DNA of 64,000 nucleotides. Origin: Actinoplanes oblitus. GTDB lineage: Bacteria; Actinomycetota; Actinomycetes; Mycobacteriales; Micromonosporaceae. Below, piece by piece: positions 35,595 to 44,154 of the stretch. The stretch spans positions 829,501 through 893,500 of the forward strand of contig NZ_CP126980.1 of assembly GCF_030252345.1 (NCBI RefSeq), in the 5' to 3' direction. Below the pieces are notes generated by a model. That model had not been told where the DNA came from. It worked only from the letters and a program-made list of their open reading frames with translations, and ran no database searches. The position numbers were made by a program, and so were the translations under genes. Every line of letters begins with the position of its first letter. The stretch's first letter is position 1.

Positions 35595-36488
35595 TCAGCG
35601 CCGCCCAGGAAACGGAACGCGCAACAGATCCTCAGCGACGGTGATCGGCCCGTCGAACTCCTTGCGGGCCTCCTCCAGGAACCGGGACGGGTCCGGATAG
35701 CGCTGGGAGAAATGGGTCAGCACCACGTGCCGCACCCCGCACTCCCGGGCCACCGCCGCCGCCTGCCCGGCCGTCAGATGCCCCACCTGCGCCGCCATCC
35801 CGGCGTCCTCGGCCAGGAACGTCGACTCGATGACCAGCAGGTCCACTCCCTGCGCCAGGGCGTAGACGTTGTCGCACAGGCCGGTGTCCATCACGAACGC
35901 CATGCTCTGCCCGGGGCGCTCCGTGCTCACCTGTTCCAGGGTCACCGCGCCGGCCCGGCCGGTCCGCTGCAGCTCGCCGACGGCCGGCCCGCTGATCCCG
36001 TGCGCGGCCAGCAGCTCCGGCACCATCCGGCGGGAGTCCGGCTCGGTGAGGCGGTACCCGTACGTCTCGATGGAATGACGCAGGGGCAGCGCCGTGAGGC
36101 GCCCGGCGGACGTCTCCGCGACGAACGCCGCGCCCACCGGCGACGGCACGATGTCGGCATTGTCCCAGTAACTGGTGGCGTGCCGGAGACGGTGGTAGAA
36201 CTCCTGGCCGCCGGCCGGATAGTGCACCGAGACCGGATGCGGCACCCGGTCCAGCGAGATGCGCTGCAGGATGCCGGGCAGGCCGAGGCTGTGGTCGCCG
36301 TGGAAGTGGGTGACGCAGATCCGGGTGATCGGGGTGACCGGCAGGCCGGCCAGCAGCAGCTGCCGCTGGGTGCCCTCGCCGGGGTCGAACAGGATCACCT
36401 CGTCGTCGAAGCGGAGCAGGTAACCGTTGTGGTTGCGGTGACGGGTCGGCACCTGGCTGGCCGTGCCCAGCACGATCAGCTCACGCAT
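35595..36488 (-). CDS. rnz: Ribonuclease Z
   Basis: Metallo-beta-lactamase-fold endonuclease that removes the 3' trailer of tRNA precursors. This matters here because the tRNA-Leu in this window does not encode CCA. It has 297 residues. The zinc motif is [13 protein letters not shown] (His61-His66), followed by the RNase Z phosphodiesterase segment [11 protein letters not shown]. Further ligands lie in MDTGLC and LTHFSQRY. The ATG at 36488 aligns with family starts ([19 protein letters not shown]); the frame continues to 36662 without support. Confidence 0.92.
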   Translation of the reverse strand: MRELIVLGTASQVPTRHRNHNGYLLRFDDEVILFDPGEGTQRQLLLAGLPVTPITRICVTHFHGDHSLGLPGILQRISLDRVPHPVSVHYPAGGQEFYHRLRHATSYWDNADIVPSPVGAAFVAETSAGRLTALPLRHSIETYGYRLTEPDSRRMVPELLAAHGISGPAVGELQRTGRAGAVTLEQVSTERPGQSMAFVMDTGLCDNVYALAQGVDLLVIESTFLAEDAGMAAQVGHLTAGQAAAVARECGVRHVVLTHFSQRYPDPSRFLEEARKEFDGPITVAEDLLRVPFPGRR

Positions 36489-36798
36489 CGTGTAGTTCGC
36501 GCATCGAGCGCCCCCGGTCGGAAAATGAAGCGACCCCCGGGGACTTCCATGCTCTCCGCGTTGACGAAGATCATGGTCCGGTCGGACAAGGCCGGATCCC
36601 CGGGGGCCGGGTGGCTGTCTGGTACTCGCCGGGCCGCTGCCACACGGTCTCGACGCATTCAAAACGAAGCTGTCAAGGACAGCGGCTAGCGGACAGCCAC
36701 CTCACGAGTCCCGTTGCTATACAACTTCGGACCACCTCCCTTCACGTGTACGGCCACGTTAACCAGCCACGGCCGCCCGCGCCAACGGTTTTGAATCA
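36489..36798. other. 310-bp gene-free region upstream of rnz
   Basis: Holds the presumed rnz promoter. It is less GC-rich near 36640-36800, with TTGACAGC and TTGTATAG on the minus strand as possible promoter pieces, but no spacing I trust. No gene supported. Confidence 0.35.
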
Positions 36799-37752
36799 CT
36801 AGAGACGCGGGAATACCCGCGGGCCGGAGTCGGTGTACTCCACCACCAGCGAGGCCGGGCCGACGATCAGCGGGTCGGGGCGGCCGACCACCTCCTCGTC
36901 CTTCCCGGCGTACTCGAAGCGGCTCAGCACGTGCCGCATCGCCTCCAGCCGGGCGCGTTTCTTGTCGTTGCTCTTCACCACGGTCCACGGCGCGTCGGCG
37001 GTGTCGGTGTAGAAGAACATCGCCTCCTTCGCCTCGGTGTAGTCATCCCATTTGTCGAGGGACTCCAGGTCCATCGGCGAGAGCTTCCACTGCCGGACCG
37101 GGTCGACCTGGCGGATGGCGAAGCGGGTGTGCTGCTCCTTCTGGGTCACCGAGAACCAGAACTTGACCAGCTTGATGCCCGAGTTGACCAGCATCCGCTC
37201 CAGTTCCGGGGTCTGCCTGAGGAACTCCAGGTACTCCTTGCGGGTGCAGAAGCCCATCACCCGCTCCACGCCGGCCCGGTTGTACCAGGACCGGTCGAAG
37301 AGCACGATCTCACCGGCGGACGGCAGGTGCTTGATGTAGCGCTGGTAGTACCACTGCGTGCTCTCCCGCTGGTTCGGTTTCTCCAGCGCCACCACGGAGG
37401 CGCCGCGCGGGTTGAGGTGCTCCATGAAGCGCTTGATGGTGCCGCCCTTGCCGGCGGCGTCCCGGCCCTCGAAGAGGATCACCAGGCGCTCCCCGGTGTC
37501 CTTGCACCAGTTCTGCAGCTTCAGCAGCTCGATCTGGAGCAGCCGTTTGTGGTGGTCGTACTGCGCGCGGGACAACCGGTCGTCGTACGGGTAGTCCTCC
37601 CGCCACGTGTCCACCGGGGTGCCGTCCGCGTTCAGCAGACGCGGGTCATCGTCCTCGTCGTCGACCACGCGGTACCCGGTCAGCTCGGCGATCGGCCCCG
37701 CGTAGGGGTGGGTGATCGCCTCTTCGTACTCAGAGTCGACTTCAGTGCTCAT
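36799..37752 (-). CDS. ppk2: Polyphosphate kinase 2
   Basis: Transfers phosphate between polyphosphate and nucleotides, usually phosphorylating GDP/ADP or AMP with polyP. It has 317 residues. Walker A is FEGRDAAGKGGT (about 94-105), and Walker B with the lid arginines is VLFDRSWYNRAGVERV (about 150-165). TWREDYPYDDRLSR and the C-terminal RFEYAGKDEEVVG are typical of the family. The nucleotide preference cannot be told from sequence alone. It starts 3 bp after the CYTH-CHAD gene on the same strand, so the two form an operon in which a polyP-binding domain and a polyP enzyme are co-produced. Confidence 0.95.
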   Translation of the reverse strand: MSTEVDSEYEEAITHPYAGPIAELTGYRVVDDEDDDPRLLNADGTPVDTWREDYPYDDRLSRAQYDHHKRLLQIELLKLQNWCKDTGERLVILFEGRDAAGKGGTIKRFMEHLNPRGASVVALEKPNQRESTQWYYQRYIKHLPSAGEIVLFDRSWYNRAGVERVMGFCTRKEYLEFLRQTPELERMLVNSGIKLVKFWFSVTQKEQHTRFAIRQVDPVRQWKLSPMDLESLDKWDDYTEAKEAMFFYTDTADAPWTVVKSNDKKRARLEAMRHVLSRFEYAGKDEEVVGRPDPLIVGPASLVVEYTDSGPRVFPRL

Positions 37753-37755
37753 CTG

Positions 37756-39207
37756 TCACGCCTTCATCAGCCAGCGACGAACCTTTTTACGCCGTGACGC
37801 CCGCTTCAGCACGGGGACGGCGTTGAGCGTCTCCTTACCCACGGCCTCCTGTCGACCGTAGAGGACGCCGAAGTGGAAACTGTCCGGCCCGATTTCACGC
37901 AGGGTTTCCCGGGCGATCGTGGAGTCCTGGTGGGCGCCCAGGCCGTCCTGCAGGCCGGTGAGCGCCTTGACCAGCTTCTTGGCGGGTTTGCCGGCCTCCG
38001 GGGCGATCAGTTCGACCGCGTACCGGGCCTGTTTGTACTTCTTGCGGGCGGCGTGCAGCTCCTCGTCGACGCCGTCGGCAAGTGCGGTGTCCAGCCGATC
38101 GTCCGCCTTGGCGAGCACCGCACGGACCCGTTTCGCCGGGTTGCCGGCGGCCGGCAGTGGGGCGTCGACCAGCGCGTCGATCCGGTCCAGCAGGTTCAGG
38201 TAGCGGTCGCTGTCGAGGGCGGCGACCAGTTCCTCGCGGCCCTTGGCGACCCGGTGCTCCAGGGCGGCCCGGATCCGGTGCGCGGTGGCCCGGAACTCCG
38301 GCCCGGACTCGGCGACGCCGGCCAGCAGCTTGCCCTCCAGCACCTGCGGGTCGCGGACCGCGCCGAGCACCCCGGCCAGCCAGCGCAGCTCGTCGCCGAG
38401 CTCGGCGGTGTCCTGCTCCGGGAACCAGCGGCGGAAGCTTTTCAGGGTGCTGCGCAGCCGGCGGGTCGCCACGCGCATCTTGTGTACGGCGTCCTCCTCG
38501 CCCCGCCGGGCCGCCGGGTCGTGCTCGATGATCGCGTCGCGCTGCTCCCGGGCGTACCGGGAAACGGGGTTGATCTTGTTTTTGCCGGACTCCGGTGGCG
38601 TGAGCCGGCCGGCCAGCGCGCGGGCCACCTTGGACGGGCCCGCGGCGGGACTGGCACCCGCCTTGAGCAGTACCTTCTCCACCTCGGCGAGCACCTTCTC
38701 GTCGCCGTCGACGAGTTCGACCTCGATCTCCTGCCAGGCGCTGTGGTCGTCGCCGGACTCGGCACGCACCTGGTCCTGGGCGATCAGCGCGAGGGTGCGG
38801 CCGGACTCGTCGCGCAGCGGCGTCTCGACGCGGTGGGTCCGCAGCCGGGCCACCGGCGCCAGCGGCCGGTGCCGGACGTAGGTGCGGACCAGCGCGAGCA
38901 ACTCGTCGGGCACCTGCTCGCTCGCACCGGACATCCGGTGCTCCTTGCGGCCGTCCCCGTCGGCGGGGGTCTTCAGGTGCCAGCCCGCGTCGTGGCCACC
39001 GGAGCGGCGCCGAAGAGTCCGGCGATTTTTCATCAACCGGAGGTCCTCGGTGTCGAAGTACGTGGCGTCGAGATCGTGGGTCTCGGCACCGTCGACCCGG
39101 GCGATGCCGGCGGCACCGGTCAGGTCCGGAAGCTGGAAGGACTCGGGGACGTCGTACTTGCGTTCGGTCTCGGTCGCGGTCTCCACCCGATCAATGGTGC
39201 CCGCCAC
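37756..39207 (-). CDS. CYTH-CHAD domain protein
   Basis: A 483-residue two-domain protein. The N-terminal CYTH domain (about 1-200, triphosphate tunnel fold) opens with the ETERKY form of the ExExK metal/triphosphate motif. The C-terminal CHAD domain (about 215-480) is helical and rich in conserved His/Arg/Lys, such as AVHKMRVATRRLRSTLKSFRR and HAARKKYKQARYAVEL. CHAD domains bind polyphosphate; CYTH domains hydrolyse or sense triphosphate. Directly followed by ppk2 with a 3-bp gap. The GTG at 39207 is the first start; no clear Shine-Dalgarno was seen, and the GTG eight codons downstream is an alternative. Confidence 0.92.
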   Translation of the reverse strand: MAGTIDRVETATETERKYDVPESFQLPDLTGAAGIARVDGAETHDLDATYFDTEDLRLMKNRRTLRRRSGGHDAGWHLKTPADGDGRKEHRMSGASEQVPDELLALVRTYVRHRPLAPVARLRTHRVETPLRDESGRTLALIAQDQVRAESGDDHSAWQEIEVELVDGDEKVLAEVEKVLLKAGASPAAGPSKVARALAGRLTPPESGKNKINPVSRYAREQRDAIIEHDPAARRGEEDAVHKMRVATRRLRSTLKSFRRWFPEQDTAELGDELRWLAGVLGAVRDPQVLEGKLLAGVAESGPEFRATAHRIRAALEHRVAKGREELVAALDSDRYLNLLDRIDALVDAPLPAAGNPAKRVRAVLAKADDRLDTALADGVDEELHAARKKYKQARYAVELIAPEAGKPAKKLVKALTGLQDGLGAHQDSTIARETLREIGPDSFHFGVLYGRQEAVGKETLNAVPVLKRASRRKKVRRWLMKA

Positions 39208-39338
39208 GGCCGTTTCGACACAGCGATGTCTCAGGTTGCCCTGGCATCGTGAAATTCTGCCCCGGTTCCCGATCGCCGCCGCGATCCGACCGGGGCGGCG
39301 GTGTTGTCACATCCCGGAAACCACCGAGGAGTCGCGGT

Positions 39339-39509
39339 ATGGAGAAGTCGGATCGTCGCCAGGTCTCGCTCGCCGGCCTGCGGTTGATCGGAGCCGGCGC
39401 GGTGCTGGGTCTGGCGCTCGCGGCGCCGGTGAGCCCGGCGCAGGCCGCGCCGCCGCGTCCGGACACCGCGCCGGTCGCCGAGCACGACACCCCGCACCCG
39501 GACCGCTGA
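39339..39509 (+). CDS. Tiny secreted peptide
   Basis: A 56-residue precursor, function unknown. Basic start MEKSDRRQ, hydrophobic core LIGAGAVLGLALAAPV and a probable signal-peptidase site after SPAQA (about residue 36), leaving a mature peptide of only about 20 residues, proline- and acid-rich (APPRPDTAPVAEHDT...). GAGGAG lies 7 nt before the ATG. It is divergent from the CYTH-CHAD/ppk2 operon and convergent with the next gene. Confidence 0.6.
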   Translation: MEKSDRRQVSLAGLRLIGAGAVLGLALAAPVSPAQAAPPRPDTAPVAEHDTPHPDR

Positions 39510-39558
39510 TCCGCTTCCGGTTTTCCCGGACATTTCCGGTACGCCCGTACGCGCCCTC

Positions 39559-39906
39559 TCAGGCGCGCGCCGAGCGGCTCGTGTGCAGGTAGAGGGCGCG
39601 CGAGTAGTTGGCTGCCGCCGCGCCGTAATACATCGACGCCAGTGACACGTAGAAATTGTTGTTGGTGATCGCGTTCTTCGCGGCCGTCGACGCCGACCAG
39701 CGGATCTCCGCGTCCGTAGTGCCGATGCCCCGGCGCTCGCAGCGCAGCCGGTTCATCTCCTTGCCGGTCTTCCACATGTTCAGCGCGTTCTCGGCCTCGC
39801 GCATCATCGCCCGAGCCTGCTCCAGCAGGGCCTCGGCCTGCGCCCAGGCGTCCCGCTCGTCCGGATTACGGAACCGTTCGTCGTGGTGAAACAGGCTCGC
39901 TGACAT
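39559..39906 (-). CDS. Hypothetical helical protein
   Basis: Function unknown. A 115-residue soluble protein, mostly helical (WAQAEALLEQARAMMREAEN), with a Tyr/Ala-rich C-terminus (SMYYGAAAANYSRALYL). No membrane span. The ATG at 39906 is set by GGGAGG 7 nt upstream rather than the longer frame to 40023. It stands between the small secreted peptide and the EthD gene. Confidence 0.6.
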   Translation of the reverse strand: MSASLFHHDERFRNPDERDAWAQAEALLEQARAMMREAENALNMWKTGKEMNRLRCERRGIGTTDAEIRWSASTAAKNAITNNNFYVSLASMYYGAAAANYSRALYLHTSRSARA

Positions 39907-40065
39907 TGGTCCACCTCCCACGTGTCTCACTTTCGAGTGTGCGGTGAGAGGTCGGGACCTGTCGATTTTTGTACCTCGACGGCGTGAACATTTCCGGTCA
40001 AACAGCGCCGCGCCGGATTTCACAGCGCCGCGCCGGAGTGACCCGGCCGGTCGGTCAGCCCGGGC

Positions 40066-40377
40066 TCAGCGGGCGCCGTCCTGCACCGGGTAGTGGATGA
40101 CGACGACACCACCGGTGGCGTAGTTGGCGACATCGGCAGTCACCTGCCGGCCCTGCGGAGACGCCCTCGCCGCGGTCATCGCCGCGGCGTCGGCGAACTC
40201 GGCCTCGAAGACCGCGAAGTACGGCGGCTGTCCCTGGGTCGCTGCCACGTCGAAGCTGTAGCGCCACGCGAGCAGGCCCGGCATGCGCGTGACCAGCGGG
40301 AGATGGCGGGTCACGTAGTAGTCGCGGAAGTGGTCGGGATCGGCGGGCTCGGGATACAGCACCAGCAGCTTGTGCAT
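40066..40377 (-). CDS. EthD family protein
   Basis: A 103-residue dimeric alpha/beta-barrel protein of the EthD type: LLVLYPEPADPDHFRDYYVTRH at the start, YSFDVAATQGQPPYFAVFEAEF in the middle, GGVVVIHYPV at the end. Relatives accompany P450 or polyketide-type degradation or modification systems, but their reaction is often unknown. GGAGG lies 5 nt before the ATG. It is divergent from an HxlR regulator 200 bp away, which probably controls it. Confidence 0.82.
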   Translation of the reverse strand: MHKLLVLYPEPADPDHFRDYYVTRHLPLVTRMPGLLAWRYSFDVAATQGQPPYFAVFEAEFADAAAMTAARASPQGRQVTADVANYATGGVVVIHYPVQDGAR

Positions 40378-40506
40378 GACAACCTCCGTTCGGCGGCGAG
40401 GCGGCCACGACATCCCGGGCCGTCGCCGTCTCGGCACCGCCACCTCCGACGCCCGGCCGGTCGCCGAACCCCGTGGTGATCGCCTCCCAAAGCCCCCTGA
40501 GTGCTT

Positions 40507-40552
40507 CGGAAATCGAATCGATGAGAGGCACGATAATGTGTCGGATATCGAA
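40507..40552. promoter_or_regulatory. Paired 11-bp operator-like repeats around hxlR promoter
   Basis: CGGAAATCGAA (40507-40517) and CGGATATCGAA (40542-40552) are direct repeats differing at one base. They bracket the -10-like GATAAT at 40532-40537. The left copy falls near the -35, the right near the predicted transcription start, so bound protein would block the promoter. Binding by the HxlR protein is inferred. Confidence 0.5.
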
Positions 40553-40577
40553 GCGGCAAGAGGGGACGGGGCGACGG

Positions 40578-40931
40578 ATGGCGGGACCCATGCCGGGACG
40601 GGCGGTCCGCGGGTCGAGCACCGGCCGGCCACTGATGGCCGCCCTCGACCTGTTCGGCCGCAGGTGGAACCTGCGCATCGTCTGGGAACTGCGACACGGG
40701 CCGGTCGGGTTCCGCGCGCTGCGGGAGCGCTGCGACAACATGTCCTCCAGCGTGCTGCGGCAACGACTGACCGAGCTGCTCGACGCCGCCCTCGTCGAGC
40801 AGCATCCGGACGCCAGCTACGCCCTCACCGAGCTGGGCCACAGCGCCCGCCGCGCGCTGCGCCCACTCATCCGCTGGTCCGCGGAGTGGGCCGAGACCCT
40901 CTCCGCCGCCGACTCCGAAGAGGCCCGCTAG
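40578..40931 (+). CDS. HxlR-type winged-helix regulator
   Basis: A 117-residue MarR/HxlR-like transcription factor. The HxlR core is MAALDLFGRRWNLRIVWELRHGPVGFRALR, then the recognition helix VLRQRLTELLDAALVEQ and the wing ASYALTELGHSARRAL. HxlR proteins commonly sense quinones or aldehydes and repress a divergent gene, here EthD. The ATG at 40578 has GAGGGGAC 10-15 nt upstream. ATG codons at 40536 and further upstream lie in the presumed promoter, so they are less likely. Confidence 0.82.
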   Translation: MAGPMPGRAVRGSSTGRPLMAALDLFGRRWNLRIVWELRHGPVGFRALRERCDNMSSSVLRQRLTELLDAALVEQHPDASYALTELGHSARRALRPLIRWSAEWAETLSAADSEEAR

Positions 40932-41073
40932 CGGTTCTGCCATCGAAGCGGGGTGGACGCGGCACATGTGGCACCAGCCGTGCCGGCCGCCGGTGTCGCG
41001 TCCGCGGCCCGCGGACTTCGCCGTTTCCCGCTCGCGCGGAGCCGGCATTCCGGCACAAGGCTCCAGGCCAGGC

Positions 41074-41667
41074 TCACTCGATGAATTTCGAGTCCGTATA
41101 GCCCATCTGGCGCATCTTCGAGGCCGTGAACACGACCACGATCTCGTCCCCCGGAATGAACACGCTTTCCGGGTTGGGGAACTGCGGAATACCGGCGACG
41201 AACCACACCGGGCCGCCGTCGAAGTCCAACCGCAGAGCGGTGGGAACGTCTACGTCATGCGATCGGCCGACCACTTGACCGTTCGACCGCATGGCAGGTC
41301 CGATAGTGAACCGTTCCCATGACACCCGCGCATCGCGCACCGGCTGTCCCAGCACCGCTGTCCAGCGCGAGTCGGTACTCGGCCCGACCCGTTGCGTCCC
41401 ATTCTGGTCGACGTGGCGGTCAATCGGTTGCAGGAATACCTCGACGCCGTACGGATAGAACGTCGCAGTCCAGGTCACCGTCACCGGACCCGCACCGGTC
41501 GTCAACTGCACGCCCATCACCGCGTGGTGCCAATCGCCGAAGTCCCACTCGGCGTCCGGCCCCATGCCGTTCAGGTCCCAATATCCGACGGAAAGCACGC
41601 GGCGGCCCCGCAGCGAGCCGACTCGACGGTCGAAGTCGGCGCGTACCTCGGAATCTTGGATGGTCAT
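41074..41667 (-). CDS. Hypothetical beta-rich protein
   Basis: Function unknown. A 197-residue soluble protein with repeated beta-strand-like segments (GVQLTTGAGPVTVTWTATFY, IPGDEIVVVFTASK) and several conserved-looking tryptophans. No signal or membrane span. GGAG lies 11 nt before the ATG at 41667. Codon use is less extreme in GC than its neighbours by eye, hinting at recent acquisition. It ends 143 bp from the hxlR stop (convergent). Confidence 0.55.
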   Translation of the reverse strand: MTIQDSEVRADFDRRVGSLRGRRVLSVGYWDLNGMGPDAEWDFGDWHHAVMGVQLTTGAGPVTVTWTATFYPYGVEVFLQPIDRHVDQNGTQRVGPSTDSRWTAVLGQPVRDARVSWERFTIGPAMRSNGQVVGRSHDVDVPTALRLDFDGGPVWFVAGIPQFPNPESVFIPGDEIVVVFTASKMRQMGYTDSKFIE

Positions 41668-41777
41668 AGCTGCAGGATCTCCCCGCAATGCCGGGCCCGA
41701 CAACACCGTTGACAACCGGCGGTCGTACGCGAAACTGCCGCCGAAGTGCCGTAACTCGGCCAACCGGTTCCCACGCG

Positions 41778-41807
41778 AGGGCCGCTGCCGGGAAAGGCAG
41801 CGGCCCT
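41778..41807 (-). terminator. Terminator of the HIT-msrA unit
   Basis: A perfect 12-bp stem (41778-41789 with 41796-41807, loop GGGAAA), 21 nt beyond the msrA stop on the minus strand. Confidence 0.75.
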
Positions 41808-41828
41808 ACGGCGGTGGGACTAAACAGA

Positions 41829-42488
41829 TTAAATGGTCTTTGCCACGCCAGTAGGACAAGTCAGGCCGTTGGGGCCGTGATTGCAATAACCGTTCGGGTT
41901 CTTCGTGGGGGCGAGGTACTGCTGGTGGTAGTCCTCGGCGTAGTAGTACTCGCCGAGCGGGCGGATCTCGGTGGTGATCTCGCCCAGGCCGGCCTTGCTG
42001 ACCACCGGCTGGAACGCCGCCAGGGACGCCCGCGCGGTCTCGGCCTGCGCCTCCGTGGTGGTGTAGATCGCCGAGCGGTACTGGGTACCCACGTCGTTGC
42101 CCTGGCGCATGCCCTGCGTCGGGTCGTGGTTCTCCCAGAACGCCTTCAGCAGCCGCTCGTAGCTGATCTTGCTGGGGTCGTAGACCACCTGCACGACCTC
42201 GGTGTGGCCGGTGGTGCCCGAGCACACCTCCTCGTAGGTCGGGTTGGCGGTGAACCCGCCGGCGTACCCGGCCGAGGTGGAGTGGACGCCCGGCAGCTGC
42301 CAGAAGATCCGCTCGGCGCCCCAGAAACAGCCCATCCCGAAGACGGCGACCTCGTAGCCGGTCGGCCACGGGCCCTCCAGCGGGGTGCCCAGGACCTCGT
42401 GCTTGTCGGAGACCGGCATCGAGATCAGCCGGCCCGGCAGCGCGGTCTCGGCGGTGGGCAGGTCAAGCTTCTTGTGCCGCAGGAACAC
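41829..42488 (-). CDS. msrA: Peptide-methionine (S)-S-oxide reductase MsrA
   Basis: Repairs S-methionine sulfoxide in proteins and free methionine. It has 219 residues. The catalytic cysteine is in [11 protein letters not shown] (about 54), GYAGG and YRSAIYTTT are conserved, and the two resolving cysteines sit in the tail [15 protein letters not shown] (about 202 and 211), so it recycles through thioredoxin-like disulfide exchange. The GTG at 42488 has AGGGAG 6 nt upstream. A GTG at 42494, overlapping the HIT stop as GTGA, is an alternative. Forms a unit with the HIT gene. Confidence 0.94.
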   Translation of the reverse strand: MFLRHKKLDLPTAETALPGRLISMPVSDKHEVLGTPLEGPWPTGYEVAVFGMGCFWGAERIFWQLPGVHSTSAGYAGGFTANPTYEEVCSGTTGHTEVVQVVYDPSKISYERLLKAFWENHDPTQGMRQGNDVGTQYRSAIYTTTEAQAETARASLAAFQPVVSKAGLGEITTEIRPLGEYYYAEDYHQQYLAPTKNPNGYCNHGPNGLTCPTGVAKTI

Positions 42489-42490
42489 GG

Positions 42491-42937
42491 TCACTCCCTT
42501 CGTCCGCTGTCTGTAACGCCGAGGCGGCGGTATTCCTTACCGATGTTCTCGGCGAACTCCGCCGCCTCCTCGTCGCCGGCGTACTTGTGCCGGGGCCAGA
42601 AGAATCCGCGCAGGCCGTCGCCCTTGGTGCGGGGGACGACGTGGGTGTGCAGGTGGGGCACCGACTGGGAGACGAGGTTGTTCATCGCGACGAAGGTGCC
42701 GGTGCTGCCGGTGGCGCCGGGGACCGCGGCCGCCACCCGCTGAACGAAGGCGAAGTATCCCGGAAGGAGCTCGGCCGGGAGGTCGACGAGCTGGACGACG
42801 TGCGGCCGTGGAACGACCAGGACATGCCCCTTGAAGACCGGCCTGGTGTCGAGGAAAGCGAGCCCGGCAGCCTCGTCGGCGACCTTGAACGCGGGCACCT
42901 CGCCCGCCACGATTCGACAGAACACGCAGTCGGCCAC
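42491..42937 (-). CDS. HIT family hydrolase
   Basis: A 148-residue histidine-triad protein, probably a nucleotide phosphoramidase or AP4A-type hydrolase. The HIT motif is [12 protein letters not shown] (about 91-102), and [16 protein letters not shown] at the N-terminus has the paired cysteines of HinT/HIT family zinc variants. The GTG at 42937 lies exactly 6 nt after TAGTCT on the minus strand and has no Shine-Dalgarno. Divergent from metB over a 24-bp gap with overlapping -10 elements. Confidence 0.9.
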   Translation of the reverse strand: MADCVFCRIVAGEVPAFKVADEAAGLAFLDTRPVFKGHVLVVPRPHVVQLVDLPAELLPGYFAFVQRVAAAVPGATGSTGTFVAMNNLVSQSVPHLHTHVVPRTKGDGLRGFFWPRHKYAGDEEAAEFAENIGKEYRRLGVTDSGRRE

Positions 42938-42943
42938 GGAGTG

Positions 42944-42953
42944 AGACTAGCCT
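42944..42953. promoter_or_regulatory. Overlapping divergent -10 elements (bidirectional promoter)
   Basis: AGACTAGCCT holds TAGCCT on the plus strand (42948-42953, 8 nt before the metB ATG) and TAGTCT on the minus strand (42944-42949, 6 nt before the HIT GTG). They share the TA step of the self-complementary CTAG. The whole intergenic gap is only 24 bp. Confidence 0.6.
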
Positions 42954-42961
42954 TGCGCTAC

Positions 42962-44128
42962 ATGACAACCGATCACAATCTGGCCGGTGGAGCAGGCTTC
43001 GACACCCTCGCCATCCACGCGGGCCAGGACCCGGACCCCCGCACCGGCGCGGTGGTTCCGCCGATCTATCAGACCAGCACGTACGCACAGGACGCGGTCG
43101 GTTCCCCCCGGCTCGGCTACGAGTACAGCCGCTCCGGCAACCCGACCCGGGACTCGCTGCAGGAGTGCCTCGCGGCGATCGAGGGCGGCCGGCGTGGGCT
43201 GGCCTTCGCCAGCGGTCTCGCGGCCGAGGACACCCTTTTGCGTACGGTCTGCCGGCCCGGTGACCACGTCGTCATCCCGAACGACGCCTACGGCGGCACG
43301 TACCGCCTGTTCGCCAAGGTCGCCGAGCGGTGGGGTCTGGCCTGGACCGCCGCCCCGCTGGACGACCTGGACGCGGTGCGCGCCGCGTTCCGCCCCGGCC
43401 ACACCCGGATGATCTGGGCCGAGACGCCGACCAACCCGCTGCTCAACATCGCCGACATCCCGGCGCTGGCCGGGCTGGCCCACGAGTACGACGCGCTGCT
43501 CACGGTGGACAACACGTTCGCCTCGCCGTACCTGCAGCAGCCGCTCGCGCTGGGTGCCGACGTGGTGGTCCACTCCACCACCAAGTACCTGGGCGGACAC
43601 TCCGACGTGGTCGGCGGCGCCCTGGTGGTGGCGGACACCGGCCTCGGCGACGAGCTGGCGTTCCACCAGAACGCGATGGGCGCGGTGAACGGTCCGTTCG
43701 ACGCGTGGCTGACCGTGCGCGGCATCAAGACCCTTGGCGTACGCATGGACCGGCACTGTGACAACGCCGAGCGGATCGTCGCCTTCCTGAGCGAGCACGA
43801 GAAGGTGTCCCGGGTGCTCTACCCGGGGCTGGACTCGCACCCGGGGCACGAGACAGCGGCCAAGCAGATGCGCCGGTTCGGCGGCATGGTGTCGTTCCGG
43901 GCGGCCGGCGGCGCCGAGCAGGCGATCGAGATCTGCAACCGGACGAAGCTCTTCGTGCTCGCCGAGTCGCTGGGCGGGGTCGAGTCGCTGATCGAGCACC
44001 CGGGCCAGATGACACATCTGTCGGCTGCGGGCTCAGCGCTTGAAGTTCCCGCCGATCTCGTGCGACTGTCTGTCGGCATCGAAACCGTTGACGATCTGCT
44101 CGCCGACCTGGAGCAGGCGCTCGGCTAG
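42962..44128 (+). CDS. metB: Cystathionine gamma-synthase/lyase
   Basis: A 388-residue PLP enzyme of the Cys/Met metabolism family. The PLP lysine is in [16 protein letters not shown] (about 206), the aspartate contact is in [13 protein letters not shown], and [12 protein letters not shown] lies near the N-terminus. It could form cystathionine from acyl-homoserine plus cysteine, or cleave cystathionine in reverse transsulfuration with Cbs. Sequence alone does not settle which; genes in this position in actinobacteria are annotated metB. The ATG is 8 nt after TAGCCT, so the leader is minimal. Followed by an amidase. Confidence 0.93.
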   Translation: MTTDHNLAGGAGFDTLAIHAGQDPDPRTGAVVPPIYQTSTYAQDAVGSPRLGYEYSRSGNPTRDSLQECLAAIEGGRRGLAFASGLAAEDTLLRTVCRPGDHVVIPNDAYGGTYRLFAKVAERWGLAWTAAPLDDLDAVRAAFRPGHTRMIWAETPTNPLLNIADIPALAGLAHEYDALLTVDNTFASPYLQQPLALGADVVVHSTTKYLGGHSDVVGGALVVADTGLGDELAFHQNAMGAVNGPFDAWLTVRGIKTLGVRMDRHCDNAERIVAFLSEHEKVSRVLYPGLDSHPGHETAAKQMRRFGGMVSFRAAGGAEQAIEICNRTKLFVLAESLGGVESLIEHPGQMTHLSAAGSALEVPADLVRLSVGIETVDDLLADLEQALG

Positions 44129-44154
44129 GCATCGGAACCGCGGGAGATTCGGCG

